The notes under the pieces: generated by a model
What the model was told of the DNA's origin: nothing
The model's database searches: none
What the model saw: only the letters and a program-made list of their open reading frames with translations
From: Micromonosporaceae bacterium KJ-029
Lineage (GTDB): Bacteria; Actinomycetota; Actinomycetes; Mycobacteriales; Micromonosporaceae
Direction: 5' to 3'
DNA length: 64,000 bases
Assembly: GCA_005402585.1 (NCBI GenBank)
Contig: BIFP01000052.1
Location: 215,062-279,061, forward strand
Shown here: piece after piece, positions 33,006 to 41,300 of the stretch
How positions within the stretch are numbered: position 1 is the stretch's first letter
Layout: each line of letters opens with the position of its first letter
Program-made: the position numbers and the translations under genes

Positions 33006-34478
33006 ATGAAGATCCGACTCACGGTCGGGGCCGTACTCGCCGCCGGCCTGGTTGCCGGCAGTGTCGGCGTCGGCGGCCTCGCCGGCGCGGTCCCGACCGC
33101 CGAACGCCCGTCCGGCCTCGCCGGAGACGCAGCACCCGGACTGCTCGCCGTCGGCGACTTCGATCTCACCCGGCCGGAGACGGTCGCCACCGGGCTCCAG
33201 GTGCCGTGGGGCATGGACTTCCTGCCCGACGGCAGTGCCCTGGTGGCCCAACGCCCCACTGGTCAGGTGGTGCGGGTACGCCCGGGCCAACAGCCCGAGA
33301 CGGTCGCCCAGATCTCCGGCGTGACCCCCACCAGTGAAGGTGGCCTGCTCGGCCTCGCCGTCTCCCCGAGCTACCCGCAGGACGGCTGGATCTACGTCTA
33401 CTTCACCACCGCGACTGACAACCGCATCGCCCGGTTCCGGCTCACCTCGCCGCAGAACCAGGAGCCGGTCCTCACCGGGCTGGCCCGGGCGGCGATCCAC
33501 AACGGCGGCCGGATCGCCTTCGGGCCGGACGGGCTGCTCTACGTCGGGGTCGGTGACGCCGGACAGACCGCCACGGCACAGGACCCGCAGAGCCGCAACG
33601 GCAAGATCCTGCGGATCCGACCGGACGGCTCCGTCCCAGCGGGTAATCCGATCGCCGGCTCGCCGGTCTACAGCCTCGGCCACCGCCACGTGCAGGGTCT
33701 GGCCTGGGACGCCCAGGGCCGACTATATGCCACCGAGTTCGGTCAGAACACCTGGGACGAGGTCAACCTGATCGTCGCGGGCGGCAACTACGGCTGGCCC
33801 ACCGTCGAGGGGCGGGCGAACGATCCCCGCTTCCGTGACCCCCTGATCACCTGGACGCCGGCCGAGGCATCGCCCAGCGGTGCCACCATCGCCGGCAACC
33901 GGCTGTTCGTGGCCAGCCTGCGCGGCAACCGGCTGTGGAACGTGCCACTGAACGGGTCCGGGGGTGTCGGCACCCCCACCGCCGAACTGGTCGGCACGTA
34001 CGGGCGGCTGCGCACAGTGGAGTACGGACCGGACGGCTGGCTCTGGGTCACCACCAGCAACCGCGACGGCCGGGGCACCCCAGCGGCCAACGACGACCGC
34101 ATCCTGCGCTTTCCACCCCGGGACACGGTCACACCCACCCCGACCCCGACCACGCCCGGGCCGGCCACCTGCACGGTCAACTGGACGGCAAACCAGTGGA
34201 ACAACGGGTTCACCGCCGACGTAACTGTCACCAACCGCGGGCCCGCCCTGACCAGCTGGACCGTGACCTGGTCGTTCACCGGCAACCAGCAGGTCACCAA
34301 CGGGTGGAACGCGCAGGTCACCCAGTCCGGGCGGAACGTGACCGCGCGCAACGCCGCCTGGAACGGCAGCCTGTCCACCAACGGCGCGGTCAGCTTCGGC
34401 TTCCAGGCCACGTACTCCGGCAGCAACGACCGCCCGAGCGAGTTCCGCCTCAACGGCACCCCCTGCCAGACCGGCTGA
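33006..34478 (+). CDS. Secreted PQQ-dependent sugar dehydrogenase with CBM2 module
   Basis: Oxidises aldoses or related sugars outside the cell with PQQ. The 490-residue protein has a signal peptide (residues 1-30), a six-bladed soluble glucose/sorbosone dehydrogenase propeller (LQVPWGMDFLPDGSALVAQR, HNGGRIAFGPDGLLYVGVGD, YSLGHRHVQGLAWD, GQNTWDEVNLIVAGGNYGWP), a Pro/Thr linker (TPTPTPTTPGP) and a C-terminal type 2 cellulose-binding module (CTVNWTANQWNNGFTADVTV, then GNQQVTNGWNAQV) with a closing Cys. The ATG follows GAGGGGGTGG. TTGAAC and GACTAT upstream may be promoter boxes. A strong terminator follows, so it is monocistronic. Confidence 0.92.
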   Translation: MKIRLTVGAVLAAGLVAGSVGVGGLAGAVPTAERPSGLAGDAAPGLLAVGDFDLTRPETVATGLQVPWGMDFLPDGSALVAQRPTGQVVRVRPGQQPETVAQISGVTPTSEGGLLGLAVSPSYPQDGWIYVYFTTATDNRIARFRLTSPQNQEPVLTGLARAAIHNGGRIAFGPDGLLYVGVGDAGQTATAQDPQSRNGKILRIRPDGSVPAGNPIAGSPVYSLGHRHVQGLAWDAQGRLYATEFGQNTWDEVNLIVAGGNYGWPTVEGRANDPRFRDPLITWTPAEASPSGATIAGNRLFVASLRGNRLWNVPLNGSGGVGTPTAELVGTYGRLRTVEYGPDGWLWVTTSNRDGRGTPAANDDRILRFPPRDTVTPTPTPTTPGPATCTVNWTANQWNNGFTADVTVTNRGPALTSWTVTWSFTGNQQVTNGWNAQVTQSGRNVTARNAAWNGSLSTNGAVSFGFQATYSGSNDRPSEFRLNGTPCQTG

Positions 34479-34500
34479 CGGTACCCGGATCACCCGCACC

Positions 34501-34542
34501 GACGGGTGGCGCGGCACGACCCACCGTGCCGCGCCACCCGTC
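34501..34542 (+). terminator. Strong terminator hairpin after the dehydrogenase gene
   Basis: A perfect 18-bp stem, GACGGGTGGCGCGGCACG (34501-34518) with 34525-34542, six-base loop. Confidence 0.8.
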
Positions 34543-34585
34543 GTGCCCCCCGCACCGCACCGGCCACCGTTATCCGCGCCCGCGT

Positions 34586-34591
34586 TAGGGT
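34586..34591 (+). promoter_or_regulatory. Leaderless -10 box TAGGGT
   Basis: TAGGGT stands six bases before GTG 34598, with no ribosome site. Confidence 0.55.
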
Positions 34592-34597
34592 TTCGCC

Positions 34598-35179
34598 GTG
34601 ACCGACAGTGACTCTCCGTGGGAACCGCCCCTGGCTGGCACCGAGGCAGGACACCTCGTCGGCGCGCTCGACCGCCTGCGTACCACCTTCCGCTGGAAGA
34701 CCGACGACCTCGACGCGACCGGGCTGCAAACTCGGGTCGGCGCCTCCGCGATGACGCTCGGTGGCCTGCTCAAGCACCTGGCCGTGGTGGAGGACCACAC
34801 CCTCGGCACCAAACTGAGCGGTACGCCGATCGGTGCCCCGTGGGACACCGCCGCCTGGGACGGTCCTGACTGGCCGTTCACCTCCGCCGCCGCCGACCCG
34901 CCGGAGCGGCTGTACGCGCTCTATGACGACGCCGTGGCCCGCTCCCGGGCGCGCCTCGACGCGGCACTCGCCGCCGGCGGGCTCGACCAACTCGTCCACG
35001 TCCGCACCGGGGACGGTCGCCAGGCCAGCCTGCGCCGGCTGGTCTGCGACATGATCGAGGAGTACGGCCGGCACACCGGGCACGCCGACCTGCTCCGCGA
35101 GGCCGTCGACGGGCTGGTCGGCGAGGACCCGCCGGCGGGCTGGCGACCCGCAACGGGCCACTACCGCCTGCCCGGCTGA
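34598..35179 (+). CDS. DinB/DUF664 family metal-binding protein
   Basis: A 193-residue four-helix-bundle protein of the DinB/YfiT superfamily. The three His ligands are visible: LLKHLAVVEDHTLG (about residue 60) and EYGRHTGHADLLRE (about 155-168). Actinomycete members include mycothiol-dependent transferases and isomerases; the actual reaction is unknown. Also typical is the start (GTEAGHLVGALDRLRTTFRW). Leaderless start at GTG 34598. Confidence 0.85.
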   Translation: MTDSDSPWEPPLAGTEAGHLVGALDRLRTTFRWKTDDLDATGLQTRVGASAMTLGGLLKHLAVVEDHTLGTKLSGTPIGAPWDTAAWDGPDWPFTSAAADPPERLYALYDDAVARSRARLDAALAAGGLDQLVHVRTGDGRQASLRRLVCDMIEEYGRHTGHADLLREAVDGLVGEDPPAGWRPATGHYRLPG

Positions 35180-35213
35180 CCCGCGTATCACGCCCGACCT
35201 GGGGTGACGGTGG

Positions 35214-35286
35214 TGCGCCCGGCAGGATTCGAACCTGCGGCCTTGGGATTAGAAGTCCCCTGCTCTATCCGCTGAGCTACGGGCGC
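35214..35286 (-). tRNA. tRNA-Arg (anticodon UCU)
   Basis: The 73-base gene folds as a cloverleaf: acceptor GCGCCCG/CGGGCGC plus discriminator A, D arm GCTC-GAGC, anticodon loop CTTCTAA (UCU, reads AGA/AGG), T arm GCAGG-TTCGAAT-CCTGC. The CCA end is not encoded. The first anticodon-stem pair is G-A, a small irregularity. Confidence 0.95.
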
Positions 35287-35408
35287 GTCGTGGTATCGCG
35301 CGAGAAGGGTACCGCCGCCCCGGCCCCGCGCGATGGAACGGGTGGCCGGGCCAGCGTCGCACGCAGGTCGACGCCGCGCACCCGGTTACTCGCCGCAGTC
35401 GGCCGTGC

Positions 35409-36464
35409 TCAGGCGCCCGTCCCCGCGTCCGCGTGGGGCGTGGTCACCGCCGCCGGGTCGGGTGCGCCGTCCACGGCCGGGCGAGGTTCGGGCGCGGTTG
35501 GGCGGACGGTGGTCGGTCCGGCGCCGAGGAACGCCTCGGCCCACCGGCCCACCTCTGCGAAGACCTTCTCGCGTACGGCGGGGCCGGAGAGCGTCAGGTC
35601 GTGCAGGCCACCGTCGAAGCGGGCCAGCGTGACGTGCCGGCCGAGGCGCGGCGCCCAGCGGACCATGTGCTCGACGTCGAGGACGGCGTCGGCGAGGGCC
35701 GCCGAGTCGTGCCATTTCGTGCCCCGGAACGAGCGGGTCGAGCAGGCGAGCAGTACCGGCACCGGGATGTCCAGCCCGGCGCGCAGCCTCCGCTGGCCGG
35801 TTCGGATGGCGTCCAGCCATCCGGCTCGGACGGGGAAGCCGGCGAGCGGCTTCCAGGCCAGGTCGTACGTCCACTCGCCGTGATGGTCGGCGTGGAGGCT
35901 CTCGCCGTACACGGTGCCGAGCCCGAGCGGCAGGATCCGGTGCGGCGCCCGGCGGCCCAGGCGGGCGACGGCGGCCGCGAGGGGTCGGCGCACGAACCAT
36001 GGGGCGTTGAGATCGAAGAAGGGGCTGTTCAGGAAGATGCCGTCGACCAGCCCGGCGTCGCGGCGGGCCTGCGCCCAGAGCGAGACGATCAGGCCCCCGG
36101 TGGAGTGCCCCACGGCCAGCAGGGTGTCGTGGCCGTCCTCGGTGCGGACGATCTGCGCGGCGGCGTCCAGTTCGGGAAAGTAGTCGGCGAGGTCGCGGCA
36201 GAAGTTGGCGGTCTGGTGCGGGAGCAGACTGCGGCCGTACTTGCGCAGGTCCAGCGCGTAGAAGTCCCAGCCCCGCGCGGCGAAGAAGTCGGCCACGTGG
36301 GTCTGGAAGAAGTAGTCGACGAAGCCGTGCACGTAGAGCACGGCCCGCCCGGTGGGGCGCTCGGCCCGGCGGCGGACCAGGGTGGCCACCACCGGCCCCT
36401 CGTCGTCGCTGCCCAGGTCGATGGTGTGCCGCTCGTACGGCGGGCCCAGCAGATCCGGTTCCAC
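35409..36464 (-). CDS. Alpha/beta hydrolase (serine aminopeptidase S33-like)
   Basis: A 351-residue hydrolase with the Hydrolase_4 layout: AVLYVHGFVDYFFQTHVADF (oxyanion region), nucleophile Ser in LLAVGHSTGGLIVSLWA (about 120), and a His region FDGGLHDLTLSGP near 290. Such enzymes act as monoacylglycerol lipases or lysophospholipases. The last 30 residues are Pro/Ala-rich and probably disordered. GTG 36464 is preceded by TACCGT seven bases upstream, fitting a leaderless mRNA. Confidence 0.85.
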   Translation of the reverse strand: MEPDLLGPPYERHTIDLGSDDEGPVVATLVRRRAERPTGRAVLYVHGFVDYFFQTHVADFFAARGWDFYALDLRKYGRSLLPHQTANFCRDLADYFPELDAAAQIVRTEDGHDTLLAVGHSTGGLIVSLWAQARRDAGLVDGIFLNSPFFDLNAPWFVRRPLAAAVARLGRRAPHRILPLGLGTVYGESLHADHHGEWTYDLAWKPLAGFPVRAGWLDAIRTGQRRLRAGLDIPVPVLLACSTRSFRGTKWHDSAALADAVLDVEHMVRWAPRLGRHVTLARFDGGLHDLTLSGPAVREKVFAEVGRWAEAFLGAGPTTVRPTAPEPRPAVDGAPDPAAVTTPHADAGTGA

Positions 36465-36471
36465 CTCGCCG

Positions 36472-36477
36472 ACGGTA
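36472..36477 (-). promoter_or_regulatory. Leaderless -10 box TACCGT
   Basis: On the minus strand TACCGT stands seven bases before GTG 36464. Confidence 0.45.
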
Positions 36478-36609
36478 CGCCGGCAGGGCTACCGGGCGGT
36501 AGCCCGCCCACCGGCACCCGACGTGCGGCGTCCCCGATCGGTTCGCCCTCGGCCCTTCACCGTGGGCCTGTGGGCCTGTCGGTTGGGTGAGGTCGTGGCC
36601 CGGTTGCGG

Positions 36610-36645
36610 CGCGCCGGCCGGGGGTCGCACCCGGCCGGCGGCGCG
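36610..36645 (-). terminator. Hairpin after the HPF gene
   Basis: CGCGCCGGCCGGG (36610-36622) can pair with 36630-36645 with a three-base bulge. It begins directly after the HPF stop on the minus strand. Confidence 0.5.
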
Positions 36646-36646
36646 A

Positions 36647-37060
36647 TCACCTCTCGTCGGTCGTCACCCCGGCCCCGGCCAGGTCGTCGGCCGGCGTGGC
36701 CTGGCCGGACGGGGTGTTGACCCGCAGGTGCTTGTTGTTGCGCGGCTCCTGCCGGGTCTTGGCGTCGTTGAGTCTGCGGCGCAGGTCGTCGCGGGCATCG
36801 TTGAGCGCAGCGCGCAGATCCTCCTCGGTAGAGGTGGTGACGATCTTCTGTCGGCCGGCGATCCAGCACTCCAACGTGACCCGCTGGCCCCTCGCCTCCC
36901 GGTTCTTGACCGACAGCTCGAGCTCGGTGGCGTCGGCGTGGAAGGTGGCCAGGCGGGCGTCGAGCGTAGTGAACTGGGCGACGATCCAGTCCCGGTCGGC
37001 CTGCGAGAAACCGGCACCGAGCCGGAGGCACTTCGCCACGGTGGCCGGGTTCGCGCTCAT
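36647..37060 (-). CDS. HPF/RaiA-type ribosome-associated protein
   Basis: A 137-residue protein of the ribosome hibernation factor superfamily: RDWIVAQFTTLDARLATFHA, ATELELSVKNREARGQRVTL and TEEDLRAALNDARDDLRRRL show the beta-alpha-beta order of HPF-like domains. It lacks the long C-terminal dimerisation domain, so it is a short form. A role in binding ribosomes in stress or stationary phase is inferred from the family. An 18-codon frame directly upstream ends in an ATGA overlap with its start. Confidence 0.8.
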   Translation of the reverse strand: MSANPATVAKCLRLGAGFSQADRDWIVAQFTTLDARLATFHADATELELSVKNREARGQRVTLECWIAGRQKIVTTSTEEDLRAALNDARDDLRRRLNDAKTRQEPRNNKHLRVNTPSGQATPADDLAGAGVTTDER

Positions 37061-37113
37061 CGCCGCACCTGACCAGGGACGCGGGCGGCGGAACGGGTGA
37101 TGGTCATCTTCAT
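37057..37113 (-). CDS. 18-codon leader frame coupled to the HPF gene
   Basis: Encodes MKMTITRSAARVPGQVRR. AAAGG stands nine bases before its ATG, and its TGA overlaps the ATG of the HPF gene (ATGA), while the HPF ATG itself has no clear ribosome site of its own. It may be a real leader peptide that sets HPF translation; whether the peptide has a function is unknown. Confidence 0.4.
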   Translation of the reverse strand: MKMTITRSAARVPGQVRR

Positions 37114-37404
37114 GATCGCTGACCTTTCGTTCGACGTCGTGCTCACTGGTGCGGTTGAAAGATCCCTACCCGGGTCGGCTCCGTCTGGAACGTGAGCCGG
37201 TGCCTCTCGATCATTGCGATCGGACGGCCGGGCGAGGCAGGGCCACCCGGCCTACCACACCGGGACCTTGATCAGGCGTTCGTCCACAGACGGTCCGGCT
37301 GTCCACAGATCCGGCCTCCAGGGCTGCCCGGTGATCGTGCCGGGCAGCAGGCTCGGTTCGAGTCGGCTCGCGACGGCAGGCCGCCGATCCTCGCTGGAGG
37401 GACG
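37114..37404. other. Divergent intergenic region of HPF and SSB genes
   Basis: About 290 bases holding both promoters. The purine-rich GGAGGG at 37397-37402 is the ribosome site of the SSB gene. I cannot place -35/-10 boxes with confidence, and no other gene is visible. Confidence 0.4.
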
Positions 37405-38292
37405 ATGTTTGATACTTATGTAACGATTGTGGGGAATGTGCTCACCGCGCCCGAGTGGCGGCGCACCACCCAGAGCAACACCCTGGTGGCCAACTTCAAG
37501 GTCGCCTCGACCGCCCGGCGCCTCGACCGCGACAGCGGGCGCTGGGTCGACGGCAACAGCCTGCGCGTACGGGTCAACTGCTGGCGCAGGCTCGCCGAGG
37601 GGGTGGCCGCCTCGGTGATGGTCGGCGATCCCGTGGTCGTCTGCGGGCGGCTGTACACCCGGGACTGGACCGACGACGCCGGCAACCACCGCACGCTGTA
37701 CGAGTTGGAAGCCGTCGCGGTCGGTCACGACCTGTCCCGGGGGCGCGGGCGGTTCCTGCGCAACCGTCCGAGTCTGACCACCAGTACCGTCTCCGACGCC
37801 GAGGCCGAGCAGCGGGTGCACGGTGAGCCGACCGAGCCGGTGCCGGACGGCCAGGCACCGGCCCAGCCCGACCACCGTCCGGTAGACGACGACTTCGAGC
37901 TGTCCGGCCTCGCCTCTCCGGGTGCCGGGCTGCCCTACAGCGGCAGCTACCGGCCAGGCCCCGGCAGCGACGTCGAGTTGCCCGACGCCGACGCTGACCT
38001 CGACGCGGCCGACCGGGGCGGTTACCGGCCGGGCCCGGTGGACGACGTCGAGCCGTCCGGCGTCACGACGGCCCAGCGAGGTCCGGCCGGCGACGACATC
38101 CTCCCGCCTGACCCGTTCGACGACCTCATCGACGGAGGAGACGAGGCGAGTTCCGACGAACTGGCACCGATGCACACCGAGGCCGCAGTGCCCGACGGTG
38201 AGTTGGCGGCGCGTCCGGAGGAATCGGGGGCGGGCGGCGCGGCGACCGGGCGGAGCCGGCGGGGTCGGGGGAGGCTGCCGCAGCCGGCTTGA
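37405..38292 (+). CDS. Single-stranded DNA-binding protein paralogue with long tail
   Basis: The first 110 residues form the OB domain of SSB (TYVTIVGNVLTAPEWRRTTQ, NTLVANFKVASTARRLDRDS, SLRVRVNCWRRLAEGVAASV, VVVCGRLYTRDWTDDAGNHR). The remaining 185 residues are acidic, Gly/Pro-rich and disordered, with twice YRPGPgsDVE/YRPGPVDDVE, and end in RRGRGRLPQPA without the DDDIPF-like tip that recruits partner proteins. It is a second SSB (SsbB-like), not the replicative one. ATG 37405 follows GGAGGGACG. Actinomycete SsbB proteins act in chromosome segregation or natural DNA uptake, but are shorter. Confidence 0.85.
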   Translation: MFDTYVTIVGNVLTAPEWRRTTQSNTLVANFKVASTARRLDRDSGRWVDGNSLRVRVNCWRRLAEGVAASVMVGDPVVVCGRLYTRDWTDDAGNHRTLYELEAVAVGHDLSRGRGRFLRNRPSLTTSTVSDAEAEQRVHGEPTEPVPDGQAPAQPDHRPVDDDFELSGLASPGAGLPYSGSYRPGPGSDVELPDADADLDAADRGGYRPGPVDDVEPSGVTTAQRGPAGDDILPPDPFDDLIDGGDEASSDELAPMHTEAAVPDGELAARPEESGAGGAATGRSRRGRGRLPQPA

Positions 38293-38328
38293 CCCGCGCG
38301 GGTCGGGCGGCGCAACCAGTGATCGCTT

Positions 38329-38373
38329 GCGGATGGGCGATCGGGTGGCCGGCACGTCGGGTCGCCCATCCGC
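38329..38373 (+). terminator. Terminator hairpin after the SSB gene
   Basis: A perfect 12-bp stem, GCGGATGGGCGA (38329-38340) with 38362-38373, and a 21-base loop. Confidence 0.6.
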
Positions 38374-38410
38374 GGACGATCGGCGCCGTCGGGAGTGAGT
38401 GCAACTCAGT

Positions 38411-38460
38411 TGACAGGCGCCTGGGCGGCCTGGGCTGACAGGCGGCCTGGGCGGCCTGGG
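38411..38460. repeat. 25-bp tandem repeat upstream of cobD
   Basis: Two adjacent copies of a 25-base unit (38411-38435, 38436-38460) starting TGACAGGCG and rich in GGCCTGGG; further degenerate pieces of GGCCTGG continue to about 38480. The region is otherwise non-coding. I find no cobalamin riboswitch here. Confidence 0.7.
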
Positions 38461-38609
38461 TTGGTGCGGCCTGGTTGGCGGGGCGGCATGGGGTGGACCG
38501 GTTGACAGACGGAGGCGGTGGCTCGGTAGGCGGGCCGCTTGGGCGGCCCGGTTGGCGGGCGGGCCCGGCGGCCGGCCTCGGCTAGGCTGGCCGGCCGGGG
38601 GTGGTGTGA

Positions 38610-39740
38610 GTGCGGCACTCAGGTGCGGTGGCGAACGCGGCGGGACTCGCCGCGGGGTACGCGCTGGACGCGTTGCTCGGCGACCCCCGCCGTGGGCACC
38701 CGGTCGCCGGGTTCGGTCGCGCCGCCGCCGCCCTGGAACGCCGCCTCTACCGCCCCGACCGGTTGGCCGGCGGCGTCTTCACCGCGCTCTCCGTCGGCGG
38801 GCCGGTGCTGGTCGGGGCCGCCGCCGCGTACGCCACCCGACGGCGGCCGGTGGCCCGGGCGGTGCTGGTCGCCGCCGGCACCTGGGCGGTGCTGGGCGGG
38901 CGCAGCCTGCGCCACGAGGCGGACACAATGGGTCGGGCGCTGCGCGACGGCGACCTGCCGGCCGCCCGGCAGCGACTCGGGAACCTCTGCGGGCGGGACC
39001 CGTCGGCGCTCGACGAGCCCGAGTTGGCCCGGGCGACGGTCGAGTCGGTCGCGGAGAACACCTCCGACGCCGTGGTCGCCCCACTGGTCTGGGGCGCGGT
39101 CGCCGGGCTACCAGGCCTGCTCGGCTACCGCGCGACGAACACCCTCGACGCCATGGTCGGCCACCGGAGCGCCCGTTACGCCCGCTTCGGTACGCCGGCC
39201 GCCCGCCTGGACGACCTGCTCAATCTTGTGCCGGCGCGGCTGACCGGCCTGCTGACCGTCGCGGTGGCGCCCACCGGGCGTGGCGACCGGGAGCAGGCAT
39301 GGCGGGTGTGGCGGCGGGACCGCGCCGACCACCCCAGCCCCAACGCCGGGCAGTGCGAGTCAGCGATGGCCGGGGCGTTGGGCGTACGGCTGGGCGGGCG
39401 CAACGTCTACTTCGGCCGGTCCGAGGTACGCCCCTTCCTCGGTGACGGCCCTCGGCCGGAGGCGCGGCACCTGCCCCGAGCGGCTCGGATCTCCGGCGCG
39501 GTCGGGCTGGCGGCGCTCGGGCTGGCGGCGGCGTACCCGCTGACCGTCGGCCGCCTGGCCGGCGCTCTCACCCGCCGGGCCGCGCGGTCCGGTGCCGTGA
39601 CGCGGCTCGTCCGGCGGGCCGGCGGCGGATCTGCCACCGCATTGGGCGGCGCCGGACGTGACCGTGCCACCGCGTCGGCCGGCGGCAGAGGTGACCGTGC
39701 CACCATGTTGGCCGGCGGCGGTGTCAAGGACCGGCGATGA
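38610..39740 (+). CDS. cobD: Adenosylcobinamide-phosphate synthase (CobD/CbiB)
   Basis: Membrane enzyme that attaches the aminopropanol linker to adenosylcobyric acid. The 376-residue protein shows ALDALLGDPRRGHPVAGFGR (residues 19-38), membrane segments, SVAENTSDAVVAPLVWGAVA (147-166), NTLDAMVGHRSARYARFG and HPSPNAGQCESAMAGALGV. The normal end is followed by a 45-residue repeat tail (GRDRATASAGG, GDRATMLAGG) encoded by 33-bp repeats, not usual for the family. GTG 38610 is the assumed start; no ribosome site is clear. It overlaps cobQ by four bases. Confidence 0.92.
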   Translation: MRHSGAVANAAGLAAGYALDALLGDPRRGHPVAGFGRAAAALERRLYRPDRLAGGVFTALSVGGPVLVGAAAAYATRRRPVARAVLVAAGTWAVLGGRSLRHEADTMGRALRDGDLPAARQRLGNLCGRDPSALDEPELARATVESVAENTSDAVVAPLVWGAVAGLPGLLGYRATNTLDAMVGHRSARYARFGTPAARLDDLLNLVPARLTGLLTVAVAPTGRGDREQAWRVWRRDRADHPSPNAGQCESAMAGALGVRLGGRNVYFGRSEVRPFLGDGPRPEARHLPRAARISGAVGLAALGLAAAYPLTVGRLAGALTRRAARSGAVTRLVRRAGGGSATALGGAGRDRATASAGGRGDRATMLAGGGVKDRR

Positions 39741-41275
39741 CCGGCGGCTTGCTGGTCGCGGGGACCACCTCCGACGCCGGCAAGAGCGTGCTCACCGCCG
39801 GCATCTGCCGTTGGCTGCACCGGCAGGGCGTGAAGGTGGCGCCGTTCAAGGCGCAGAACATGTCCAACAACTCGGCCGTCGTGGTCGGCCCGGACGGCCG
39901 GGGCGGCGAGATCGGCCGGGCGCAGGCGATGCAGGCGGCGGCCTGCGGGCTCGCTCCGGACCTGCGGTTCAATCCGGTGCTGCTCAAACCGGGCAGCGAC
40001 CTGGCCAGCCAGGTGGTGCTGCTCGGCGAGGCGGTCGACACCGTCACCGCCGGTACGTTCCGGTCGCTGCGCCCCCGGCTGGCCGAGACGGCCCACGCAG
40101 CCTTGGCGGAGCTGCGTGCGTCGTACGACGTGGTGATCTGTGAGGGTGCCGGCAGCCCCGCAGAGATCAACTTGCGGGACGGCGACTACGTGAACATGGG
40201 CCTCGCCCGGCACGCCCAGCTGCCCACCATCGTGGTCGGCGACATCGACCGGGGCGGCGTGTTCGCCGCGATGTTCGGCACCCTGGCCCTGCTCGAACCC
40301 GCTGACCAGGCTCTCATCGCCGGCTTCGTGATCAACAAGTTCCGCGGCGACCTCGGCCTGCTCGCCCCGGGGCTGGACATGCTGCGCCAGCTAACCGGCC
40401 GCCCGACGTACGGGGTGCTGCCCTGGGCGCTGGACCTGTGGCTCGACGCGGAGGACTCGCTCGCCTACGGGCGGGTACTCGGCCGCCCCGCCGCACCGCA
40501 CGGCACCGAGTGGCTGGACGTGGCCGTGGTGCGGTTGCCCCGGATCAGCAACGCCACCGATGTCGAGGCCCTCGCCACCGAACCCGGGGTGCGGGTGCGC
40601 CTGACCGTCGAACCGGCCGAACTAGCCGCCGCCGACCTGGTGGTGCTGCCCGGTTCCAAGTCGACCGTGGCCGACCTGGCCTGGCTGCGCGAGACCGGTC
40701 TGGCCGACGCGGTGACCCGACACGTCGCGGCCGGCCGGCCTCTGCTCGGCCTCTGCGGGGGCTTCCAGATGCTGGCCCGCGCCATTCACGACACGGTGGA
40801 GAGCCGCCGGGGCAGCGTGCCCGGCCTCGGCCTGCTCCCCACCGAGATCACATTCGACCCGCGCAAGACCGTGCGGCAGGCGGCGGGCACCGTCGAAGGT
40901 GACCTGCCGGTCCGTGGCTACGAGATCCACCACGGGTACGTCTCGACCGCCGACCCGGAACTGCCCCCGCTGCTGCGTCACGCCGATGGCACCGGGGAAG
41001 GCGCGGTACACGGCGTCGTGCACGGCACCCACTGGCACGGCACCTTCGAGTCCGACGAGTTCCGCCGGTGGTTCCTCGCCCGGGTGGCCCGCCTCGCCGG
41101 GCGCACGGGGTTCCGGGTCGCGCCGGGCAACTCGTTCGCCGCCGCCCGCGAACGCACCCTCGATTTGCTCGGCGATCTGGTCGAGGAGCACCTGGACACT
41201 GTTGCCCTGCGCCGGCTCATCGAGGACGGCCCGCCCGGCGACCTGCCGTTCGTGCCACCCGGCCTCGGCAGGTGA
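39737..41275 (+). CDS. cobQ: Cobyric acid synthase
   Basis: Amidates side chains b, d, e and g of adenosylcobyrinic acid a,c-diamide using glutamine and ATP. The 512-residue protein has the P-loop-like front LLVAGTTSDAGKSVLTAGIC, the substrate region KAQNMSNNSAVVV, and a glutaminase domain with Cys in LLGLCGGFQMLARA (about 340) and His in GTHWHGTFESDEFRRW. All functional motifs are intact. Its ATG overlaps the cobD stop (ATGA), indicating coupled synthesis of the two cobalamin enzymes. Confidence 0.95.
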   Translation: MTGGLLVAGTTSDAGKSVLTAGICRWLHRQGVKVAPFKAQNMSNNSAVVVGPDGRGGEIGRAQAMQAAACGLAPDLRFNPVLLKPGSDLASQVVLLGEAVDTVTAGTFRSLRPRLAETAHAALAELRASYDVVICEGAGSPAEINLRDGDYVNMGLARHAQLPTIVVGDIDRGGVFAAMFGTLALLEPADQALIAGFVINKFRGDLGLLAPGLDMLRQLTGRPTYGVLPWALDLWLDAEDSLAYGRVLGRPAAPHGTEWLDVAVVRLPRISNATDVEALATEPGVRVRLTVEPAELAAADLVVLPGSKSTVADLAWLRETGLADAVTRHVAAGRPLLGLCGGFQMLARAIHDTVESRRGSVPGLGLLPTEITFDPRKTVRQAAGTVEGDLPVRGYEIHHGYVSTADPELPPLLRHADGTGEGAVHGVVHGTHWHGTFESDEFRRWFLARVARLAGRTGFRVAPGNSFAAARERTLDLLGDLVEEHLDTVALRRLIEDGPPGDLPFVPPGLGR

Positions 41276-41300
41276 CGAACCAGCCGGGACGCGGGCGAGG

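Noticed and set aside
38293..38609. Cobalamin riboswitch upstream of cobD
   Set aside because: The region is tandem GGCCTGGG repeats and a terminator; no B12-box-like sequence is visible.
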